Source: Nostoc sp. NMS2 (lineage in GTDB: Bacteria; Cyanobacteriota; Cyanobacteriia; Cyanobacteriales; Nostocaceae). From it: DNA of 64,000 nt. The position numbers and the translations under genes were made by a program. Where the stretch lies: positions 23,613 to 87,612 of the forward strand of contig NZ_JABXKH010000157.1 of NCBI RefSeq assembly GCF_017115105.1, in the 5' to 3' direction. The number at the start of each line of letters is the position of its first letter. Position 1 is the stretch's first letter. Positions 8,958 through 16,800 of this stretch are shown here, in pieces. Under the pieces are notes generated by a model. It was given only the letters and a program-made list of their open reading frames with translations, was not told the origin of the DNA and searched no databases.

Positions 8958-9731
8958 ATGGCTGTTTATGAGCAAATTGGCAAAAGCTATGATTTGACTC
9001 GTCGCGCTGATCCTGAAATTGCTGCCCGATTAGCTGTTCACCTTCAGGTAAAATCAGATTTTTCATATCTTGATATAGGATGTGGCACTGGAAATTACAC
9101 ACTAGCTTTAGCAAAACATGGTGGTGTTTGGCATGGAGTAGACCAGTCAAAACAGATGATTGATGCTGCTACAAATAAGAGTAACGCTGTACTTTGGCAA
9201 GTTGCAGAAGCTGAAGCATTACCTTATGCTAATGGGACTTTCTCTGGTGTGTTATGCACGCTGGCAATACATCATTTTGCTGCACTAACTCCTGTTTTTA
9301 AGGAAGTTTATCGTGTATTGGCGGCTGGTTATTTTGTATTATTTACTGCCACACCAGAGCAAATGAGCAAATATTGGTTAGTCGAATATTTTCCAGAGGC
9401 TATACATAAATATGCTGAAAATATGCCAAGTTTAGAAAAGGTTAGATATGCTCTCAATGAGGCAGGCTTTAACTCAGTCAGCATCGAACCTTATTCTATT
9501 TCAGAAAATTTACAAGACTTATTTTTATATAGTGGGAAATATCGTCCTGAAATATATTTAGATGAAAATGTCCGCGCTGGAATTTCTACCTTTGCGTTGT
9601 TAGCTTCGGCAAATGAAATCACAACAGGATGTCAAAGGTTAGCAGCAGATATTAATACAGGACACATTACTGAGATTGTCAATAAGTATAAAAACAATCA
9701 AGAAGATTACTTGTTTTTAGTCGCTAATTAA
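8958..9731 (+). CDS. Class I SAM-dependent methyltransferase
   Basis: This 257-residue protein has a Rossmann-type methyltransferase domain. Motif I is YLDIGCGTGNYT (38-48), the acidic residue after strand 2 is in WHGVDQSKQM, and the later motifs EAEALPYANGTF and VYRVLAAGGY-like (here VYRVLAAGYF) follow. This matches the Methyltransf_11 group (UbiE-like). One glycine of the usual AGG turn is replaced by tyrosine. It ends 20 bp before cobL on the same strand, so the two may be co-transcribed. Nothing in its sequence points to a corrinoid substrate, and I cannot name the substrate. Confidence 0.88.
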   Translation: MAVYEQIGKSYDLTRRADPEIAARLAVHLQVKSDFSYLDIGCGTGNYTLALAKHGGVWHGVDQSKQMIDAATNKSNAVLWQVAEAEALPYANGTFSGVLCTLAIHHFAALTPVFKEVYRVLAAGYFVLFTATPEQMSKYWLVEYFPEAIHKYAENMPSLEKVRYALNEAGFNSVSIEPYSISENLQDLFLYSGKYRPEIYLDENVRAGISTFALLASANEITTGCQRLAADINTGHITEIVNKYKNNQEDYLFLVAN

Positions 9732-9751
9732 AGTATTAATCATGAATTAGC

Positions 9752-10960
9752 ATGACAGAGAAATGGCTTTCTATCGTCGGCATTGGGGAAGATGGATTAC
9801 AGGGGTTAAGCGCGATCGCTCTTTCTCTAGTCGATCAAGCTAAAGTAATTGTCGGAGGCGATCGCCATTTGGCAATGTTGCCTACAGACGATCAACGTGA
9901 GAAACTAGTCTGGGCATCTCCCATTAGCACTTCTGTAGACGAAATCATCAAGCGTCGGGGTGAGTCAATCTGCGTACTTGCAAGTGGCGACCCTATGTGT
10001 TATGGCATTGGTGTCACCTTGATGCGGCGAATTCCCGTCTCTGAAATGACGATTATCCCCGCACCTTCAGCCTTCAGCCTCGCCTGTGCCAGGGTTGGAT
10101 GGTCTTTAACTGAGGTAGAAACCTTGAGTTTGAATGGTCGTCCATCCTCCCTAATTCAGTCTTATATCTATCCAGAAGCGCGACTGTTGATTTTGAGCGA
10201 AGGGAAGGACACACCCGCCGTTGTTGCTCAAATTTTGACAAATCGCGGCTACGGGGGCAGCAAAATCACCGTCTTGGAGCGGATGGGCGGCGCTTATGAA
10301 AGAATTATCGAAGGGACGGCTGCATCTTGGAATGAAACTGAAATTGCGGCTTTAAATGCGATCGCAGTTTATTGTATTGCTGATCCTGGGGTTATCCCTT
10401 TGCCAAGATTACCAGGATTGCCAGATAACGCTTACCACCACGATGGACAATTAACAAAGCGTGAAGTTAGGGCAATCACCCTAGCAGCTTTGGCTCCCAC
10501 ACCGGGAGCGCTATTGTGGGATGTTGGCGCGGGTTGTGGCTCAATTTCTATTGAATGGATGCGGAGTAATGCTCGGTGTCGAGCGATCGCGATCGAGCAA
10601 AATTCATCTAGACTACTCTATATTGCCGATAATGCCGCCACTCTCGGTACTCCAAATCTGCAAATCATTGAAGGGAAAGCGCCCCATGCTCTGAAAGATT
10701 TGCCTGCACCAGATGCCATTTTTATTGGTGGTGGGGTGACAGCAACGGGACTTTTTGATGTTTGCTGGGAAGTATTGCGGCCGGGTGGACGTTTGGTGGC
10801 AAATGTGGTGACGGTAGAGGGTGAGCAAACTTTATTTCAATGGCATGAACGAGTCGGTGGTGATTTAACTCGTATTGCAATTCAACGGGCGGAACCTATT
10901 GGTAAATTTTTCGGCTGGCGAGGAATGGCGGGTGTAACGCAGTTGGTAATCGTAAAATAA
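9752..10960 (+). CDS. cobL: Precorrin-6Y C5,15-methyltransferase, decarboxylating (CbiE-CbiT fusion)
   Basis: This bifunctional enzyme of cobalamin synthesis methylates C-5 and C-15 of the corrin precursor and decarboxylates the C-12 acetate chain. The N-terminal CbiE half (about 1-210) begins with the tetrapyrrole-methylase motif SIVGIGEDGL and has ASGDPMCYGIG. The C-terminal CbiT half begins near DAYHHDGQLTKREVR-like text (NAYHHDGQLTKREVR, about 230) and carries the SAM motif LLWDVGAGCGSISIEW (about 254). The 402-residue length is standard for the fusion. ATG at 9752 follows a methyltransferase gene by 20 bp. CobQ of the same pathway lies at the far end of this window, so the pathway genes are dispersed. 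Confidence 0.96.
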   Translation: MTEKWLSIVGIGEDGLQGLSAIALSLVDQAKVIVGGDRHLAMLPTDDQREKLVWASPISTSVDEIIKRRGESICVLASGDPMCYGIGVTLMRRIPVSEMTIIPAPSAFSLACARVGWSLTEVETLSLNGRPSSLIQSYIYPEARLLILSEGKDTPAVVAQILTNRGYGGSKITVLERMGGAYERIIEGTAASWNETEIAALNAIAVYCIADPGVIPLPRLPGLPDNAYHHDGQLTKREVRAITLAALAPTPGALLWDVGAGCGSISIEWMRSNARCRAIAIEQNSSRLLYIADNAATLGTPNLQIIEGKAPHALKDLPAPDAIFIGGGVTATGLFDVCWEVLRPGGRLVANVVTVEGEQTLFQWHERVGGDLTRIAIQRAEPIGKFFGWRGMAGVTQLVIVK

Positions 10961-11280
10961 CAAGATTTGTCTCGCATCTGAAAACGTGCCAGCTAAATCT
11001 TTAACCGCTTACTTCGTTTTGTACCCTTCTACTTGCAAAGACGATACGCCAAGGGCAAAAGCAATAATCAGAAGTAATTAACCGCACATGATATCAAACG
11101 ATAAATCTGATTATTGTTCTACACATGAACAAAGATTTTTGTCAAGATTAATTTAGATGTGCTTAATTTACTTTATCTTTGATTTATAAATATTCCATTA
11201 TCTTAAAGTTTTGAGAAGTAGGTTGAGATTCTAAGTTTTTTAGGGAACTATTAGATACGCAGAACAAATAATATTCGTTT
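10961..11280. other. 320-bp intergenic region, nothing recognised
   Basis: The gap between cobL and the GAF kinase contains no gene, clear hairpin or repeat that I can identify. It is AT-rich near 11150-11280 and probably holds the kinase promoter. Confidence 0.4.
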
Positions 11281-13269
11281 ATGAACTTAAATTTAGAGGC
11301 ATCAAGCAAAACAAGTCAGTCAAACAATAACTGGCATAATTTTGATAATTCATCGATGAATTTCAGCTATCAATCCGCAGTGAATGCACTTGGACAAAAA
11401 GCACTATCAGGACTGGAATTATCGTATTTATTCCAAGATACAGTCGCTTTAGTAGCTCAAATACTCAATGTCAAATACAGTAGAATCTGGCAATTACTTT
11501 CAGATAGTAATGCTTTGCGTCAAGTAGCTAGCATTGGCGAGAAACCTTTAGAAACAGACTTTGCTGAGATTAATGTCACAACTAATCACCAAATACAAAA
11601 GTTGTTGGAGAACACTCAGTTAATCGTTAATTTTAACACACCCAATTGTAAGATAGATGATTTAACTATTCCCTCTCCTGGTGATAGCGTTACTGGTTTG
11701 AGTGTGCTAATTCCAGGTGAGAGTAAGCCTTTAGGTTTGCTAGAAATATATGCTACTGAGGCGAAGAATTTTTCTTCAGATGACGTTCATTTTTTACAAT
11801 CTATAACCCATATTTTAGCAACAGCAATTGAACGCAAGCGTTCTGAAGCATTAGTGTACACCCAAAGCCAAGTTTTAGAACAAGTTGCCTTTGGAGTCAA
11901 CCTATATGAAATTTTTAACAACCTTTGTGTGTTGTTAGAGCAACAATTACCTGGGGCGTATTGCTCTATTTTAGTTGTAGATGAAGACAAGCGGCGACTA
12001 CGGGGAGGAGCAGCACCCACTCTCCCAGAAGAATATGCTAAGGGTGTTGATGGTTTGATGATTGGTGAATTTTGTGGTTCTTGTGGTACTGCTGCTTATA
12101 GAGGAGATTCAGTATTTGCTACTGATATTGCTAATGATCCTTTATGGGCTGATTTCCGAGATTTCGCTTTGAGTTATAACATTAGAGCTTGTTGGTCATC
12201 ACCTTTTACTTCGCAAACTGGTGAAGTTTTAGGGACATTTGCTATATCTCATAAATTTCCTTGTCATCCGACTCAGCATCATCTAGAAATTCTGAAAACC
12301 GCCACCCATATTGCCAGTATTGCTACAGAAACCTACAGAGCCGCAGCAGCTTTACAAAAGGCTAACAATGAATTAGAACGAAAGGTTTTAGAACGTACAT
12401 CTGAATTAAGAAAGGCTCTACTGGACTTACAAAAGACACAAGCTCAACTGGTTCATAGTGAAAAAATGTCAAGTCTAGGACAAATGGTAGCAGGGATTGC
12501 TCATGAGATTAACAATCCTGTGAGTTTTATTACTGGTAATCTCAGATATGCAAATCAGTATATCAATGATTTACTAGATTTAATTGCGGTTTTTCAAGAG
12601 CAGTATCCCCAAATAAATCCCACCATAGCAGCCAAAATAAAATCTATCGAACTGGATTACTTGTGTGACGATTTACCTAAATTAATGGCATCTATGAGTA
12701 CAGGTAGTGAGCGAATTACAGACATTGTTCTGGGCTTACGCAACTTTTCACGACTAGATGAAGCAAAAATTAAATCTGTAGATATTCATGAAGGCATAGA
12801 TAATACATTGATGATTCTAAATCATCAGTTGACACTACCAAATAAATTACCTGATATTCAGATAGTTAAAGAATATGGTCAACTGCCCAAGATTAGTTGT
12901 TATGCAAACCAGTTGAATCAGGTTTTTATGAATATTATCAATAATGCAATTTATGCCTTAAAGGAGAATATGCAATATTGGCAGTCTGGAACTAAGATAC
13001 CAACTATTCAAATAAAAACTTTTGTTGTAGACAATGAGAGGATTTTAATTAGTATCAAAGATAATGGACTTGGTATGAAGTCAGAGATTCAGGAACAGAT
13101 ATTTAATCCCTTTTTCACTACTAAACCTGTTGGTCAAGGAACTGGTTTAGGGTTATCAATCAGTCATCAGATTATTGTCGAAAAGCACCAGGGTAAACTC
13201 AGTTGTATCTCTGCATTAGGTAAGGGAACTGAATTTCAAATCGAAATTCCTATTCAGAATTTTCAGTAA
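11281..13269 (+). CDS. GAF-domain sensor histidine kinase
   Basis: This 662-residue soluble kinase has two GAF domains (about 35-190 and 205-355), then a coiled-coil linker (LERKVLERTSELRKALLDL) and a HisKA/HATPase core. The phospho-acceptor is in GQMVAGIAHEINNPVSF (about 407). The N box is NQVFMNIINNAIYAL, the F box FNPFFTTKPVGQGTG and the G2 box GTGLGLSIS. No membrane segment is visible, so it acts in the cytoplasm. The second GAF lacks the CH or CxxC pair typical of bilin attachment as far as I can see. No response regulator is adjacent. The core closely resembles the kinase at 23922-25250, suggesting paralogy. The signal is unknown. Confidence 0.93.
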   Translation: MNLNLEASSKTSQSNNNWHNFDNSSMNFSYQSAVNALGQKALSGLELSYLFQDTVALVAQILNVKYSRIWQLLSDSNALRQVASIGEKPLETDFAEINVTTNHQIQKLLENTQLIVNFNTPNCKIDDLTIPSPGDSVTGLSVLIPGESKPLGLLEIYATEAKNFSSDDVHFLQSITHILATAIERKRSEALVYTQSQVLEQVAFGVNLYEIFNNLCVLLEQQLPGAYCSILVVDEDKRRLRGGAAPTLPEEYAKGVDGLMIGEFCGSCGTAAYRGDSVFATDIANDPLWADFRDFALSYNIRACWSSPFTSQTGEVLGTFAISHKFPCHPTQHHLEILKTATHIASIATETYRAAAALQKANNELERKVLERTSELRKALLDLQKTQAQLVHSEKMSSLGQMVAGIAHEINNPVSFITGNLRYANQYINDLLDLIAVFQEQYPQINPTIAAKIKSIELDYLCDDLPKLMASMSTGSERITDIVLGLRNFSRLDEAKIKSVDIHEGIDNTLMILNHQLTLPNKLPDIQIVKEYGQLPKISCYANQLNQVFMNIINNAIYALKENMQYWQSGTKIPTIQIKTFVVDNERILISIKDNGLGMKSEIQEQIFNPFFTTKPVGQGTGLGLSISHQIIVEKHQGKLSCISALGKGTEFQIEIPIQNFQ

Positions 13270-13304
13270 TCAGGAATAACATCAATTGACTCTTTACCTT
13301 AAAG

Positions 13305-13493
13305 TTGGGCTTTATCTTTTGTATAACTACCGATGTTCTTCCGGTGCGCTGGAGTTATTGCAGCGATGATTTGGCAAATGGCGGTAGGATTGCCCCAGAA
13401 GATGCTTACAAACAGATTAAAGCACTTTGGAAACAGTTGAAGCGCAGTAAAAAAAGATTGTTTATTGATGATGATTCACCAGATAAATCCTGA
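13305..13493 (+). pseudogene. Truncated DUF7219-like protein remnant
   Basis: The C-terminal half of this 62-codon frame (RIAPEDAYKQIKALWKQLKR, then SKKRLFIDDD) resembles the conserved end of small cyanobacterial DUF7219 proteins. The usual N-terminal part of that family (aromatic-rich start, then NLAFNANLQEF-like text) is absent in all three frames upstream. The first 20 or so codons (MGFIFCITTDVLPVRWSY) look like unrelated read-in. I therefore read it as a 5'-truncated remnant, just downstream of the GAF kinase. It could still be translated as a short protein. The family assignment is from memory and moderately secure. Confidence 0.45.
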
Positions 13494-13664
13494 AATGACT
13501 CCCATTCCAGGTAAATATTGCTATCCAGTAAATAACGAATAGTCAATTCTAGATTCCCTTTCTTACATCTTAAGTGCGATCGCTCCTTTCAAATTTTCAT
13601 GCTTCAATTACAATGCGATGGCTAAAAATCATTAAAAATAGAAAAGTAAGTTCATTGCCAAGTT

Positions 13665-13856
13665 ATGAAACTCCAAGTTGTATTAGAACCCAGTAACGAA
13701 GGCGGATACACCGTCCATGTTCCCTCACTTCCTGGCTGTATCAGCGAAGGAGAAACAGTAGAAGAAGCATTAGAGAATATCCAAGAAGCAATAGAACTTT
13801 ACCTAGAGCCATTGGAAGATGAATTGATTACTTTCCATCCTCCAATATCAATGTAG
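13665..13856 (+). CDS. HicB-like antitoxin-family protein, orphan and shortened
   Basis: The 63 residues show the HicB fold core: VVLEPSNEGGYTVHVPSLPG, CISEGETVEEAL and ENIQEAIELYLE. HicB proteins neutralise the HicA mRNA-interferase. The frame ends ITFHPPISM, where relatives usually continue with a longer acidic tail, and its last 29 bp overlap the 3' end of the convergent macroglobulin gene. No HicA is found on either side. It is probably a solitary, 3'-truncated relative whose new stop comes from antisense of the neighbour. GTTATG at 13665 with a weak upstream signal is the only start. Confidence 0.75.
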   Translation: MKLQVVLEPSNEGGYTVHVPSLPGCISEGETVEEALENIQEAIELYLEPLEDELITFHPPISM

Positions 13857-16800
13857 ACTCAGCAGTACGCCCAAATTCTTCTGGTGCATATTGCAGGTGA
13901 ACTTCTGCGCCAGGCCAGGAAAATGTCCCAGGGGTGACAGAACGGACTAAGTAATGCAAGCTATAAACTCCTGGTTCCAGGTGGTCGGCGTATGCGATAA
14001 TGCGATCGCGGTACACATTCTTAAACCCAAGTTCCCAGCTATCGGCTTTTGCTTGTAATGCAGCCGTGGTAGTTTGAAAACTTGCATCCACCGCCTCAAA
14101 GCCTGCTGGTAGGGGATCTTTTATTATTATATGATCCACGGGGCGATCGCAGATGATTTCTAAACCAATATCAAACACCTGTCCAGAGGCTAAAGTCAAG
14201 GGTTTATCGAAAGCGTAAATCCCGGTTTTTTGTAAAACTTTCTCTTCATTTACTTGACTAATTTCTCGCGTTATGCGTAAACCGTTAAACTTACCTGGTT
14301 GATTTCCCTGCAAGCGATAATTATAAGCAACCAGATAGTGTAAAGTGCCATTACCTGATTTTTGCAGCGTTAAATCATTACGACCACGAGGTAATTGATT
14401 CATTGGCACATTTAGCTGTAAGCTAGGATTTTTGTAGCCATCAAAATGATTTTCTCCTAACTTATTATTAGCTAATTGCACAGTAGCAACAAAATTCGGC
14501 GGTGTGGGTTGCAGTTGACTATAATCGACCAAAGCTGTTAATGCTTGAGCATTATTATAGTTAGTTTGCCATGTGCCATCCCGTCGTAGTGCGAGAAGAC
14601 TTTGGAATAACTTATCGATAACTTCGGGTTTACTTTGTTTGGCAATAAATAAGCGTAAAGCTTGCGCTTGCGTCGTCGTAGATGAACTCATCCATCCCCA
14701 ACTGCTGGGTAAACTCACAACTGCTGTGCGACCAGTTTCATAGATATTCTGTTGCAGCTTGTTTAATAATTGTTGAGATTCATCTTGCCATTCTGGGAAT
14801 TGAGATAAATATCGCGCTAGTTTAATTTGAGTTACTAAATCAAAATTATTGCGCTGTTCATAAATATCTGCAAGAAAAGTATTGCGTTTATCTCCCAGTT
14901 CTACTAAGGCGATTAAAGCATTAATTTGCAGTTGCCTTTTACAGAGTAGTTGTTTGCAAAAATCGTATTCTCCAGGATTCGCCAGAACTTTTTGTAAATA
15001 GGCTTTCAGGCGAGACAGCATTCCAGAATCGATTAAATTAGGGAACACCTGACTGGCTTTAGCCAAAGATTCACCCGCATAAGCAGAAACCCAAGGGTCA
15101 GATTTTTCCTGTCCGGGGAAAGCAGCAAAACCACCATCGGCTATTTGGAGTTTTTGTAATTGTTCGATTGCTAAATTAGCTTGTTGGCTAGGATTAAATT
15201 CTGCAAAGGTTTGACCATATTTTTGGGTGATAGTTTGCAAATTAGCCGCAATCATTAATTGACTCGCTGCCGGTTCTGTGAATGGCAAATCATTATCTTC
15301 TAAAACCTGCTTTGCTGGTGCTTGAATTTCCGGTATTAGAGTACTCGCCAACTGAATATCTAAACCTCCCGCATCAGGGAAGGTATTTTTATCAACATTC
15401 AGGGGAATTTTCACATTATCCCCCCCTTTCGTAAGGGGGGTTGGGGGGATTACACCAGTTTCAACAACTTGTTCTGTAATTTCAATTGGCTTAATTTCCA
15501 AAGGAACTTCAAAAGCATCTGCGGCTGTGCCATTTAGCTGAGTGGTAAAGCGAACCTTCCCAACTCCCAGACTATCCGCCACCATTGGAAAGCGATAAGC
15601 GTGAGTTGCAGATTCAGCTTTGGTTTGCAAAGCAGTAGTTGTGGGGTTTTTGTCAGCAAACTTTACATTACCGCTAAGTTCGCCATTAATTGAGATATTT
15701 CCTGTATTTCCGGTGTTGTTGGTGACGGATAAACCAGCGAGAATGCGATCGCCTGGACGGGCAAATTGTGGCAAGATGGCATTAGTTAGCAGTGGCTTGG
15801 TGGTGATAAACGTCGCGTCCCCATTCCCGAAATGCAGATTTCCATCAGTGGCCACAGCCATCACTCGCCATGTAGTTAAATCATCCGGCAATTTAAAAGT
15901 TACCTGTGCATTCCCATTAGCATCAGTGAGGACAGAACCGTTGTAATAGGCTAAGGCTTTAAAATCGGTGCGAGTGCGAGTATTAGCTGCACCGGTTGAG
16001 AAACCACCGCCATAACCCCAACCTTTGGGTTTAGCTACATCTTGTGGTTGTAATATGACATCTGGGCGATTATCGCTAAAACGGGTAGATATTGTCTGTT
16101 CTGCATAAACTGTATCCACTAAATCTGGTGGACGATAACCAGAAAGTTGTAACACCGCCTCATTTACCACCATGACTGTAAACTGTCCTTTGGTGGGATT
16201 GCCTTGATTATCCTTCAATTCCAATTGTATTGTTTCTTCTGCACCAGGTTCTAATGATGCTTGCACTGGCTTAACTTGCAGTTTTAAATACTTATCCTCT
16301 AAGTTAACTTTAAAAGATGCAAAACCAATCTTCACCAAGTTATCTAAACTTCCCGCTTCCACTTGGCTTATGGGTTTACCTTGTCTGACTAAGACAGCTT
16401 CAATGGCTGCATTTGGCAGCATTTCTGGCGTAACTTGAAACTGAATTTGTGGTGCGCTTCCTTGAATTTTGGTAACTTGCTGATAAAGGGGTTTGTCTTT
16501 AATCACAGCAAAGTACAATTCTGCATCTGGATAAGGAGATTGAATTAGTACTGTAGCGGTTTCACCAGGTTTAAACTCTTGTTTATCTAATTTAACTTCT
16601 AAGATATCTTTTTCTCTCGAACCCCAAAATACTGGATTTTCTCCAGTTGCCCAAATTTGTAAGTCTGTGGCACTTAATTCGGATTTTGCATCGCTAAAAT
16701 TCACTCTAATCCGGTATGAACCAGATTCCGGTGCTGTCAAACTTACCGATTGCGGATTGTTAGCAGATGTAATTTCTGTTTGTCCGACTGTTTTATATTC

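Noticed and set aside
9600..9760. Cobalamin riboswitch before cobL
   Set aside because: Only 20 bp separate cobL from the preceding gene and no B12-box-like text is visible.
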